A DNA stretch of 64,000 nucleotides from contig VXAY01003846.1 of NCBI GenBank assembly GCA_013399855.1, positions 1,118,244-1,182,243 of the forward strand. The letters are read 5' to 3'. Shown here in pieces: positions 10,346-22,051 of this stretch. A model generated the notes under the pieces. That model was not told the origin of the DNA and searched no databases. It saw only the letters and a list, made by a program, of their open reading frames with translations. Origin of the DNA: Oxyruncus cristatus. Taxonomy: Eukaryota > Chordata > Aves > Passeriformes > Cotingidae. The translations under genes and the position numbers were made by a program. Numbering within the stretch: position 1 is the stretch's first letter; every line of letters starts with the position of its first letter.

Positions 10346-13300
10346 TACTGCTGAATGTTTGAGATAATGGATAAAGAAAAATGTCAACAGAGTCTCTTCC
10401 TTATCCATCCACACTTCTAGAAGTCACAGTGCATCATATATGTTCAATCAGACATTTTCTGCCACAGTTGTTTGGGGTTTTTTTCATGGCTGACAGTCGG
10501 ATATATTTAGTACTTGGTAGTGTATTTAGCAACTTTGTAATTAAAGTTGCAGCCAAGAACGTATAGGACTTTGAGATTGTGTCATTAATGAATATACTCC
10601 AAAAAGCTTCCCAAGATCTTTCTTTACAAGGCCTAATAGTGGGCATTCCTGTACAGTTAGCACTTCTAGAATTTGGTAACGTATTCAGGTACTTAAACAA
10701 AAAGGCCAAATTTTATATACTTTGTCTATTCTGGGCTTTATTTTTAAGCAGGGTCTTCACAGGCTTGATCCTTCCTACAGAGCGTAGTGTGTTGGCAAAC
10801 ATACTAAGATATGACTCTAGCTATGTGTGTATCAATTAATACTAAAGTTTTAAAATGACAAATTATTAAGTTTACATCTCATACTTTGTTTTGCCCACTT
10901 GAAATAGTTATTGTGGTTGGGAAATTTTTGTGACCATGTCTTTGGAAACTGAAATTTGTCCTACAGTGGTGCTAGAGATGAGTAGAGGAGGAATTATGGC
11001 TTGCATATGCTTCTTACTGATAGCCAGGAATTTCTCTGTCGAAATCTGGATAGATTCAGTATTTCCAGAGCAGGTTAGAGGCATTAGCAGAGCTGTTCTC
11101 ACAGTTTCATTTCACAGTAGCCTCATGATTAATAAACTTAAAAGGACCTTAGAAAATCTGGATTCTCTCTCTGTCACAAAATTTTCATCCAAGATACTAG
11201 TCACATCACTTAAAGAATGAACTCTACAGACTAAATTATTAGCCTCCATGTCTTGCTTTCTGAATAGCTCATCCCTTTATTCTTTAAGCCTCACAAGCAA
11301 TAAATACCTTGTGTCGGCATGTGAGGATGGATGGGAAACTGCCCCTCAGTTAAGAGAGACGAGCGTAGGCAGACACATCAGATACATATACCTGTTTATT
11401 TCGGGTATGCATTTAGACCTGGATAGTTTTTAAAGAACATTATGTACTACATGTGTTCAAAGCATAGCTGCTAGGGAAGAAGTATGGGAACATCAGATTA
11501 GGATCTCAGTGTAAGCACTATAAAAGTAAGAAGTGCATAATACCAAAAATCTGGCAGAAACAATGTGGCTACTTTGGAAAACTTCGATGGATGTTGAATG
11601 GGCTTTGTTGGGGCCTAAAATTGACGATTTAGCTGTGTTATCTTTTCTTTTCTTGAGAACTTCTGCCTCATTAAGTACACAACTTCCAACCCCTGGAACA
11701 AATGAAGCAGGGGCTCCACCTGCAAAGCTGTTTACAGCATGGCTCTCCCTTCCCCAAACAGTTTTGACCTGTGCACTCAAGACAACAGTGCCAAAGCAAA
11801 AGTCTGTATCATAGTTCATTTGCATCAAAGGAGTTGTATCAGGTTTGTGCAGGAAGTTTTTAATTATGACACTTATTAACCTCCTAAGTTTGCTCTTATA
11901 TAGAGCTTTGTTAGCATTCTAATGACCGGGAAGGGAATAAAATGCACAAGTCCTTCCAGATACGTGATGTGATGTTTTTTGAAAGCAAGTCAATGCATAT
12001 TTATGTGGGAAAAGGTTCCTGGTAGCACATTCTTTCCTAGGCATCAGCTGAAATATTCTTAAATTTGGGAGTTTGGAGAATAGCATAAGGGAAAGTGTTG
12101 AATCGAAATTTCAAGGGGAAAAAATAATTATTTCTTCAGAGTATATTTTTCTGCAGACTGCTTTTTTTTTCCATTTCTTTTTTAAATGACAGTTGGGTAT
12201 TCTACTGTACTTTTGAAGGCAAAGTTTAGACATTTGGAGGTGTTCATATGAAGGGAAAAAGGAAATCTTGGCTGTCAGTCAGAGTCAGTGCAGGTTGGCT
12301 TTTTCCAGGATATTCTCTAGTGCATTGACCAGTGCAGCATTTAAACTCATGGTGCTTCTACTACTGTCTTTGATTGTTCTGGTTAATTTTTGTACAGTGC
12401 TCTGAAAACATAAAGCGTTGTGTGAGTGCTAAGTATTATTACTACAATTTTTCCACTAGGAGTTTATATCACAGACAAATACGCTTCACAGTGAGGAAAT
12501 ATTTCTTGATCATAGGCTTCAATTTTCTCTTTGGTCAGTTCCATTCCCTTGCTCGTAGCTACACCTCTCTGTAAACAATTTCTTGGTATTAACGTACCAC
12601 CTCTAAATCTCTGTAGATGGTGTGTATGGATGCTCTGTCAATGTGGCTCGTTGAGATCTTGGATCTTGCTTATAAATCCTCCAGCTGCATAATCTTTTCC
12701 TCAAATTCTCTCTAGGTTTCCTTTCCTTTTTGTTGTTGTGTCAGACTGCAAAAATTTGCAGTATTTTTGAACACAGTTTTTTAAAAGCTCTGTAAAACAG
12801 AACTTACTCCATCCTTTTCCTGGATATGGTGCTTCAGTATACACGTCACAAAACTGCATCTCCTTATGGCCTTAAAAAAATTCTTTTACACAGAGGTACA
12901 ATTATTCTGAATGAAAATCTGGATGGCATAAAGGCAGGAGGGGAGAAGGGATGGGATTTTGCTCTTCAGTTTAAGTACTCTTCCCTTCTTATTTTTGGAT
13001 TTGCAGTTTTCCCTGTGGTTTAAAACATATCAGCCTTGTGTTTCAGGAGCTTGTCTTTGCTGGGCTGCTTCAGTGAATGAGTATGGATTTTGAGCAGTGG
13101 TTAAGTTGCACTTCACTTTGTACTTGCTCTTAAAACAAACAAATCTGCTGCTGGATGGTATGATCATAGACAATAAAACCATCTGAGGGGGAAAGCTGGA
13201 AAACCTGGACTTCAGAAGATTGCTATGAAAGGCAGAATTTTAACTTTTTACTTGCTTCCAATCCAGCTGATTTCCTCTATTCACTAATTCTGTCAGAAAT

Positions 13301-13599
13301 AAATCTGTAGTTAGAATAGAATTCATTTTGTAATATTGTTTTCATGGACAAAGGAAAACCTGACTACCAAGTTAATGGGAGTATATAGCCAGGAGACCAT
13401 ACATGTATTTTTGCTTTCAAAGCAGACAATATGATCTGAAAAATTGTCCTGCAGTCCCTGTTTTTCAAAGAAATGGATAAATATCCTGTAAATCTACAGT
13501 TACAGTAAGTGGCACTGGCTAATGATTTGATTTGAGGATTGAGAGCGCAGTCTGGATTTACTCTTTGTGCATTAACGCAGGTCAAATGGACACAGGCTG

Positions 13600-13930
13600 C
13601 ATTTTAAATCAGTAATGGAAGGCTGAAGCCTGCCTTAAACCAATCACATCAGCCTTGCCCAAGACCGATTGATCCCAAGAGACTGAGCCCTGTGAGCATA
13701 GCTTTTATATGAATGGACTCTGTGCAGCCTGAAGTTTCATTCATAAAATGGATGCTGAAGGGAAAAAAAAAAAAAAAGCCAACCCACACACGCCAAACCC
13801 TGGAATGTCCATTTATGCGAAGCTGAAGGGTGTAGTGTTCCCTCAGCTGCTGCCTTTGCCAGTTGCCTTAAAGTAATGATTAATGCTGCTTGGCCCTGCC
13901 TGCCTGCAACCTGACACCATTTATGGCCTT
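13600..13930. promoter_or_regulatory. Candidate conserved non-coding element
   Basis: This stretch is less AT-biased than its surroundings. It has a CCAAT-type motif (AACCAATCAC), CCATTTATGC and TAATGATTAATGC, a paired homeodomain-like site, plus repeated GCCTTGCC/GCCTGCCTGC blocks. It is interrupted by A15. No open frame is of note. Function as an enhancer is inference from motif content. Confidence 0.3.
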
Positions 13931-16900
13931 GGTGTGTTTCTAATGTATAGTGAATGAGAAGGCTACATTCTCAAATCAGAAACATAAACAGGAACTGGTT
14001 GGTCTGAATTCCATTCAAATATGTCACTTCAGCCGTGCAGTGTTTGTCCAACTTCGATTTTACAGGCAGGGGATGGGGTGGGGGAGAAAAAGCAACACAG
14101 ACATTTTTGCAGTAAGATTACCAACAAAAGGAGCGAGGGAGAAAGAAAATATTGCTCTTTTGTTGAATTCAAAGGGGAGTGATGTTTAAGATATATTTTA
14201 CAGTTACTGGGGTTAATAAAAGCAAATACATGATTTTAAAGTATGCTCAAAAGATCAGCTCCATGTGGAATTTCGATTCAGAGCTGAATGTATGAGCCTT
14301 TGTTTTCCCGTTCTGCTGTATAAAAAGTTACACATCGCCTAGACAGGCTGTTGACATCTGGTCTCACAAAATGCATTAGATGTTGTCATAGATCTAAAAA
14401 TCAAAGTTGTGGAAAGGAAGCTGTTTGCTTAGGGGGTTTTTTCTGTATGTTTGTAATAATTCCACTTAGACAAATCTAATTCGCTGGTAGGTTTTTGTCA
14501 AGTGAGGTGTAAGAAATTAAACTTAACAAATTTTAGTTAGCTATTTTTTCGAAGGAAGTGTTTGTGTATATCTAAGAATACACATACTTGTAGATTTTTT
14601 TTTTTTCCCTAATTGCTGGTGCAAGGGCTGGTGACAGAGAAAATGATTAATACAACCTTCCATCTTCAATGTTTTTAAGTTGCATCATGATTTGGGAAAA
14701 GATTGCTTAACTTTTAGATTGATTTTTAGAGTAGATGTTGTCCATTTTCACCCCTATAACTTCAGTGTACCTACATTTTTCATGCTGAACCTGCTACTGA
14801 AAAGATATTGCAGACTTTTGTATTGCCAGGACTTTACCAATTCGTAGGGCTCATTGTCATTACATAGCTTCTGAGGGGATAGTGGTTTTAATTGAACTAA
14901 AACTTGATCCACCAGCATTTGAGTGGTGAAAGATGCTTAAGCAATTCCTGTATAAGGACATTGTAATTAGGTCCAGTATTTCTACCTGAACGCCTCATTT
15001 TGGAGAGACTTTGTAAGAGTTTTAATCTAAATGTGGTCTGCAGGTGTAAAAATTCTAGGTTTCATGATCCAAAATGATCATTTGGTACTTCTCCCTGCAA
15101 AACACAGATCATGCATTTATCTTAGTGATGCCTGGTGCTGCCTTAACCACTTGTTGCACTCTAGTTTGAAGAATTGCCTTTCTTGCCTAAAAAGGTCCTC
15201 TTTTCCGGTGATTTCAGTATTACTCTTCACCCTTGAGCTGGTCAGAGCTTCTCAGTGGGAAACAGCTGCTTTCCACCAGAAGGCTAAATGTGTTTCAGTG
15301 GTGGATGAAGCACTCCTTTGTAAACAGTTTGTCAGTGCTCTTAAAAATCCACGAACAGAAAAGTTATTTGCAGTGTGATTGTGATGTTTTAAGTTTGATG
15401 CCAAAAGTATGATGTGTTCTAGCTTGAACATTTTATTTTTAAAAGGCTACTTTTTTTTCTGCACTTGGTAAAATCTGTCCCACTGCATCAAACACCAGGT
15501 TGTTTGTATTGCTCAAGTAAGCACTTTGTGAAGCTCTTTAAGGCACCAAAGGGATGACTGGTGTGTTCACAGTGCGTAGCACAGGGTCAGGTTGACATGT
15601 GTGAGTGACACCTGGGAGCCAGGCTTGTCCCAGCTGCCTGAGGGGCTTGTGTGTGCCCTTCTGTACCTAACAGCACAAAGGGAAAGAATTTGTATGTGCT
15701 GCATTTCTTGTCTGTGGGAACACAAGGGACACATGTAAGTCTATAGGTATACAAACTCTGAGTTGCTGAAAGAGGAGCCAAAACTCACATAATTATTTTT
15801 CAGACCAAAAGAAGAATTAAGGAGGACAGAGTGTAAGTTAAATTGTGGGACTGACAGTGGAGTCACTTTAGAGTTTTGGGAAACAGCTCCTTTGAGAAGT
15901 TTCTTTTGGAAACCACTTTTGAATGTTATTTACCTGGTATAAAATGTAAATAGGAAAAGTAGGTAGGAAAACAGTAAGAAGGTTCCAGTTTTAGTGTCAT
16001 CACCTTGTTTTAAGCCTGTAGGGAAGTAGGCATGTTTGATGAAATTGAGTGACTTGTTAACAAGCTCCCTGAATAAGGCAGCTGCTCATCAGTGCACTGT
16101 AGTGTTCACCAGAGCTGCCACACAGAGGGTGAGACCAGGCAGGTAGTTAACTTCTTACTCGCCCTGTTTCAGATGCCTTCTAAGCCTCCTCTCCACATCT
16201 CTCCCTCTGCGCATGCACGTATGTAGTGCAGTACCTCTGTTGTCACACTGTGCTTTGTCACGTGCACATGGGTAGTGCCCTGGGCCTCCAGATCTTCAGG
16301 TAATGTTGATAAAGTGAATTAAAAAGTAATTCGGAGTTGGAGTGTTACATAACAACCTGTCCTTCAGTTAGGAAGGCTGTGTAAGGTCACAAACAGGAAC
16401 GGCTGAAGAATAAATCCTGGTTCAGGTTTCTGTTCCTGCTTTGCTCTGTTTCATTCAGAAGACAGTCATTTCACCCTGTGGAAGACGGTTGTCACTTCAT
16501 CCCTTTGCTGCAAAAGCTCCGTGTTGCCTGTGTCTAGCCTGATTAAGACACAGGCTGAAATTTTGGTTTTTTTTCTGTGCTGGGTGAGATTGTGGGTCTG
16601 AAGTCTGGTCCTTATCTCCGAAAGACAATCAGAAAAGACAATTTAAGGATTCCTTACCTGCTTTGAGTTATACAGGGCTGAGAAAACCTAGCCCTTTCTC
16701 TCTTCTCTCTTTTTGTTTCCTATTCTATTGTCATTCTGACATGATAATTAATATGAAATACTACCTTAGCAAGGGACCATTCAATTGTCTTACTTGATAA
16801 TGAAACTTAGAACCTTTGACTGCTAAATTCAGTAGCAGATTTTTCTTGTCCTGACAAAGTCTGTTAGGGCTTTTTCTGCTTGGATATATTTTGATAAAGG

Positions 16901-17479
16901 CACAGCAGAGCTTATTTCCAGTATTTTTCTCTGTGAGAGTCCCAGATGAGAAGGCATTTCTGCAGTGTCTAAATTACATGTAATGTTAAAACAGAAGGTG
17001 TTGGGGAAAAAATGGTTTCATGGTATATTCATTGTTTTAAGATGACTGCTACATTTCTGTTAATAAGAGGAGCACTGAAGAACGACCTCTAAGTACTCCA
17101 AATTAATAGTAACAGATAAGTAATTTTTTTACATTTCCATATTTTTAGTTAGTTTTGGGGCATTTTTAAAAGGCATCCTTGAGCTGATGTAACCTTACAA
17201 TAGGAATCATTTCATTAACAGTCTAAAATGAGCTCATTGTTTGTCCTAAATCCAGGCACATTTTTCTTCAAACACTAAAAAATGATAACAGATCATAAAT
17301 CAGTCGCCTCAAACACTTGGATCTTGCCCTGGGAGTACTTTATGTCTGCTTCTGTCTTATTTGTTGTCTTGAAACAATGGTTTAAGAAGAAGAAAACATA
17401 TAATTGCTCTGTAATTTCTGCACTAAAATGTTTTCTTTTGAAGTAGCTCCGCTTAGCCTGTAAAAATACTTCTGGGTCT

Positions 17480-17790
17480 TAGTCAAGCATTTAGTACAAT
17501 TTAAAACTGCAATACTAAATTTCATTGGTTGGACTTTTTATTAGATAAGGTAGAAATGAAAGCAGCAGGCAATTTAATTAGCAGTAATTTTTCTGGGCAA
17601 GTCATTACTTTGATGAACTTCAGAGCAATGTTTATGGCTCCTAATTAACCATGTTAGTCATTTGATTGAATAATCACTTTGGAAATGTTTCTACAATTTG
17701 ATTAGAGTCTGACCCACTCTGATAGTCATAAATTAACTGATAGCACTTTAGGATAACAAGACTCTAGTTACTTTACGAGAAATAAACTCT
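17480..17790. promoter_or_regulatory. Candidate intronic enhancer
   Basis: The stretch combines AGATAAG (GATA type, 17543-17549), CTTTGATG (TCF/LEF type, 17608-17615), CTAATTAACC (homeodomain, 17641-17650), several further TTAATTA/AAATTAAC cores and TTTGATTGAATAATCAC. Dense, varied developmental factor sites without coding potential are typical of conserved enhancers. Whether it is conserved was not tested. Confidence 0.35.
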
Positions 17791-19544
17791 TCCTTGCTGT
17801 ATTTTTTGGTCCTCTGTGGGCTGTTTAAGCACAAGCTAACCAGAAGATTAAGTAATGTTGGTACAAACAATGCTTGCCTTAAAGAGACTCCAGATGTTAA
17901 TTATACTTGACTTAGGAGCTTGGGGGATGAAACCCTGAATTGGCTAAGAAGACAACTTCTTGAATGTGTGCATAATTCTTTATTCTGTATACTCTGCTGT
18001 ATCGCTTTGCAAGAGTGGAGTTCATGAGTCAAAAAGAGCTTTGCTGCCAATACTAGAGAATTTTTACCTAAAATAGAAAATAGCATCTGTTTCAGTTCTA
18101 CAACTTCCTCTTTTTTACGTAGATTTTTCCATTCTCCTTAAAATTCAATCTTCTTGGAAACATGAATGATTTCTTGCAGGTGAACCACTGCTTGTAGCCT
18201 TGACTTCTAGTCTGTAGAGCTGTACTTGACTCGGGTGGTCACTGAGTCACTGATTCTTGTGGTTGCTCAGAATAGCTTCCTGAGACAGTGGAGATTGTCA
18301 AAGCCTGAGGAGGCAGGCACTGAGTGTTTCATCGAGAGAGGAGGTAATGAGGAGTTCGGCACAGATGTGCAAGAGAGACCGTGGGCTGTTACAGAAAACT
18401 TATTATTACTGCCCTGTGTTTCACTTGTTTTGTGAAGTCAGTGTAAAACCTCATTTTCTTATCCTACCAAATCTTTGATACTCATCACTAGTCAGTGAAC
18501 AGTGAAATTTGGAATCACAGTCTGAAAGAGTTTGTAGGCAGCATTGGAAAAATAATGTCTGCTCTTTCGACCTCTGTTTGCATCTCTTAAAGAGTTACAA
18601 GTTACTGGTAACAGATTGCAGAGCTTAGGGTAGGAGTTTATTACAGGATCAAATAGACTTTGTTAAGCAAGACTTTTGATATGCAAGAAGTGGGTTAAAC
18701 TTGGTCTAGAAGGGCAGACATTTATGGTGTATTTCTGTTTGCAAGTCCCTGTGCACAGGATGTGGCTACTTGGGGACAGTGCAAGACATGGGGAAGAAAG
18801 ACATTTACAGAACACTGTTTACATTACTTCTGTTTTATTTTTCTCATTCTTCTTGCGGATTTGAGTAGAGGTGGAGAATAGCAAATAAATATCAGTATTA
18901 CTTAGAATATGCACAGTAATTTTTGGGGGCAAGGTGTCATTTTTGTTTAAGAATGTGCCAGTGGAGAGTGACATAGATACATCTAAATTCATAGATAAAA
19001 TTCTTATCAATCACAGAAAATTTCATTAACCCTTCAAATCCTTAACCGAAGTCTGAAAAGCAATATCTTACTCCAAATTCACTTGGACATGCCTTGAATT
19101 AATGTAGGGTTTATAAGTCTCCAGTGTGATTGGCAGGCTTTTCAGTGTAGTTGATTAAAAATGTTGAGTTGAATTAGGCACAAAGATAGATATACAAGCA
19201 GAGGGTTTAAAATATTCGTGGTCTGTGGTGTGGATTTTTTGGTCTGCGAATGGTCTGAAGGGAAATTGCCATGGGAGTCGGCTTTTAGCAAAGTTTATTA
19301 CAAAAGGGTTTGAGTTCAAGTGCCCATGTTAGATAGAATCTAGGATACTCACATCATAATTTTCTCTTTCACCATGTGTTGTGTGTGCAGTTCTGAAATG
19401 CTGGCTGTTTGTTGACAGGTTCCTTCTCGCTGTAACTTGCATCCTTTTTTGTTGCTCTTCTGCCTGCAGCCTGTCTCATTGATAACCTGCACACTTTTAA
19501 TTCCAGACAGTCTTTTGACTTGCATTGTCGTCTTCTCCTTTCAG

Positions 19545-19613
19545 AAGTGCCTAGCTGCCATTCCATTTACATGAGGCAAGAAGGCTTCCTGGCTCACCCA
19601 AACAGAACAGAAG
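19545..19613 (+). CDS. ETV1: ETV1 69-nt cassette exon (human ~268-291), expected donor not GT
   Basis: The acceptor is strong (tcttctcctttcag). The 23-residue frame reads E-VPSCHSIYMRQEGFLAHPNR-TE, against human ...LAHPSRTE from memory: one difference and no stop. To keep frame the exon must end after the G at 19613, since the next exon starts with GC (completing Gly). The bases that follow are TTAAGT, where a normal donor would be GTAAGT. The only GT touching the end starts at 19613 itself (AA|GTTAAG); this gives 68 nt and shifts frame. A further GT at 19641 would give a 96-nt in-frame exon. Skipping joins exon 7439 to 21983 in frame. The exon is clearly homologous, but its use in mature mRNA is doubtful. 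Confidence 0.7.
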
Positions 19614-21982
19614 TTAAGTTTTCTATTATGTATCGCTTTTGTATGAGAGAAATGTAAAAAATTAAAAAGCCTGGGGATTTAGGGTTCACTGGTTTAATTC
19701 TGCTTCTGGGAAGACTCACATCATCTTTCGTTCCCTTTCCAGTCTTGAGTTTCTGATGTACTGAATTTTTTGTAGTTTCTTTTAGTGCCACGGGTTGATC
19801 AGGACCGAAGCAATTATATTATGAACTTACTCTGCTTTTTAAGGCCTCTTGCAGTTGAAAGGAAGAGTCGCTTAAAAATTTCCATTTCACCCATTCTGCT
19901 CAAGTGATATTTTCCAGGCTAGTGGTGTGACAGGCTCAGTTTAACTGTCTTAAGTAATCCATTTTATACTTTAAATTCAGTGAAAGTTTTTTGCTTTTTC
20001 TTTTGTTATTATTTTTGCAACATTTTGTTGCATCTTAGGCTCAAAATTGAGATTAGTACCAAACCTCCCAGTGATTTCAGTAGGGCAGAGCTTAGGTAAT
20101 TGTCAAAATTAATAATTCTGAGTACAAGCACTTTATATATATTAAAAATAAGAAGGCCAACAGAAGTAAGACCACTGAAAGAGGAGTTATAACCTCCACG
20201 CTCCTGTTTCTGTGTATCTGTCTTGTCAACATATTATTTTTTGCTTGTTTGTTTAGGGTTTATTTGGTTTTCTTCCAAGAGGCAAATTTCACAAACTTGA
20301 GGAATCTGGTTTTAAGATTGAGGAGAATCTAGATAGATGTGTGACTCAGAGTCTTCTAGTAAGACTTCATTCACTAGTGAGAAGACACAACTAGAAAGAT
20401 AACACATCTGGCTAAAAGCCCAGCTGCTTCTGGGGTGGAAAAAAAGGCAGAAAAAAAGAAATAGAAGGTATTGTCAAATAAGAAATGTGAAACAGGAGAT
20501 GGAATTTTCTAACAGTCTTGGTATTTGAAATTATGTGAAATATAGAAGCTTGATAAGGGAGTTGAAAGACATCAGGGAAAAATCCACACACTGCAGGGCT
20601 AATGGCAACATGTTTTGAGCTTTAATCATTGCACAGATAGGGGAAAACCAATCTTAGCCATGTTATGCACTCGTAAGAGGTTGTGGTGGCAAAGTTGTTA
20701 TGAATGACATAGAAAATCATTGATATTTGCTAAATATTTGTTTTCTGTATTTGGAAATCAGTCAACACGATTTTATGGAACAAAGGTCATGTCAAATCTG
20801 ATTCTATTCTTTGCTGAGATTAAAAGTTTGGTTGATAAAGATACTTGTATCATATAGTTAGATTTTCTATGGCATTCAATTTGCCTCTGCATTTCATTCT
20901 GATTAAGAAGTTAGCACAAAGCAGTATCAATAAAGTACACATTAAATACATTAAGACCTGGCCAACTGACAGATCTAAAAGTGGCTGTCACTGAGCAATC
21001 ACCTCTGAATGGATTGTTTCTATTATAGTTCTGTAGGAATTGATATCAGGAGTGTTGCTACTCAACATTTTCAGTAAAGATATGGAACAAAGTTAATAGA
21101 TAACTTTATGGCACAAAGATAGAATGGTAAATAACGGGCAGGACAGGGCAGTCACACAAAGCATTTTGAATTGTTTGGTAATCTGGGCACACTAAACAAA
21201 ATGGTTTTTTAATATGAAATGGTTGATCAGACCTGTGGAGCCGGGAAACAGTATATTAGAAAAAATTATTTTGAGATGGGCCTCCCCCACCTCAGCTTCA
21301 CCAGCCCACCTAAACATTGCAACCTTATGACAAAAAAACCTTCTGTAATACTTACACAGTCAAAAGGAGGGCCAGAGGGTGGCAGGAGAGGAGGAGATGT
21401 TTTGTCTCACTAAATAACACTGGTGAGGCCAATACTGGTATGCAGCACAGTTCTGGTTAAGGAAAACATTAACATAATATGGAATAGTAGGAGTGTGTAC
21501 AAAAGAGTGTGCTAGAAAGACTGCTGGGTTACAGAGAGTGTCTTTTAATGAAAAAAAAGTTTTACAAAATTATCCTATTTGGAAGAAACATCGAGGGCAG
21601 TGTGTGGTGGTGACTTCTGTGAGTCCTAGGAGGAAATGCCAAGTAATACTTCTTTAGTCTCGCAGGGAGAAGACCCGCAGGAACTAATGGTTAAAAGTCA
21701 AGGCCATGCTAGTTCAAACAGGAAACAAGACAAACATTTTAGAACAAATCATAGAGAAAAATGTGTGCTTTTTCATTTTTGCAGGTAGAGATTAACAGTC
21801 TTTTGGGAATACACACATGAATTAAACACCCCTGTACTGAGGCCAAAATACTGTGATTGGGCAGTGTGTAAAGGATGTGGGATATTAATCTGATTCCTGT
21901 ACGATTTAGTGTTCCTTTTGGCGTGATCTCTTCTTTCTCCATGCATCTTTTATATAAACACCTCTCTCTTTTTAACTTACAG
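19614..21982 (+). other. ETV1: ETV1 intron, 2.4 kb, holding a decayed CR1
   Basis: The intron begins with the odd TTAAGT and ends with ctttttaacttacag at 21982. More than a kilobase of it is an old CR1 LINE copy (about 20560-21815). If the cassette is skipped, this is simply the 3' end of one 14.3-kb intron from 7687. Confidence 0.85.
20560..21815 (+). mobile_element. Decayed CR1 LINE, reverse-transcriptase region to 3' part
   Basis: The order of recognisable CR1 ORF2 blocks is kept. At 20765-20900 lies the stretch equivalent to 'GATTTTATGG...CTTTGCTGAGATTAAAAG...TTCTATGGCATTCAATTTG'. At 20900-20970 comes ATTCTGATTAAGAAGTTAGC followed by CACATTAAATACATTAAGAC and CTGGCCAACTGACAGATCT. Near 21060-21200 are 'CAACATTTTCAGTAAAGATATGGAA', the counterpart of 'AACATCTTTATCAATGACCTGGAA', then GGTAAATAACGGGCAGGACA and GGTAATCTGGGCACAC. 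At 21420-21460 is GGTGAGGCCAATACTGGTAT...AGTTCTGG. About 21660-21750 matches the part before the CR1 3' end. Stops and frameshifts are throughout, so it is inactive. Limits are approximate and the family assignment is from memory. Confidence 0.75.
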
Positions 21983-22051
21983 GCTGTATGTATGAAAAGG
22001 GACCTAGGCAGTTTTATGATGACACTTGCGTTGTTCCAGAGAAGTTTGACG
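21983..22051 (+). CDS. ETV1: ETV1 coding exon (human residues ~291-314)
   Basis: The exon is 69 nt, with acceptor ttaacttacag and donor ACG|GTATGT at 22052. It encodes G-CMYEKGPRQFYDDTCVVPEK-FD-G, with Gly codons split at both ends. It differs from recalled human sequence by Tyr for Phe after CM. This acidic/aromatic segment lies just before the ETS domain, in the region known to damp DNA binding in PEA3-group proteins. It is in frame after exon 7439-7686 directly or after a 69-nt cassette. The acceptor lies about 165 nt beyond a decayed CR1. Confidence 0.96.

Larger units (their letters stand above)
7687..19544 (+). other. ETV1: ETV1 intron, 11.9 kb, largest in the window
   Basis: Donor GTAGGT at 7687; acceptor tcttctcctttcag ends at 19544. 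No second gene or clear LINE was recognised. Open frames of 60-115 codons (for example at 10930 and 15031) look like chance frames. A15 lies at 13763-13777. Three stretches look like possible conserved non-coding DNA and are listed separately: 10225-10345, 13600-13930 and 17480-17790. The remainder is AT-rich and unremarkable. Confidence 0.9.

Noticed and set aside
10381..11433. Cluster of successive open frames suggesting a hidden gene
   Set aside because: Frames differ, peptides show no homology I recognise, and the AT-rich intron explains short frames; no credible splice chain was found.
15031..15378. 115-codon open frame on +
   Set aside because: It is intronic, Leu/Cys/Ser-rich with no family signature; no splice-consistent partner exons were seen.
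20560..21815. Considered as an endogenous retrovirus or a novel gene
   Set aside because: The block order matches CR1-type LINE sequence; no LTRs, gag or env features are visible.
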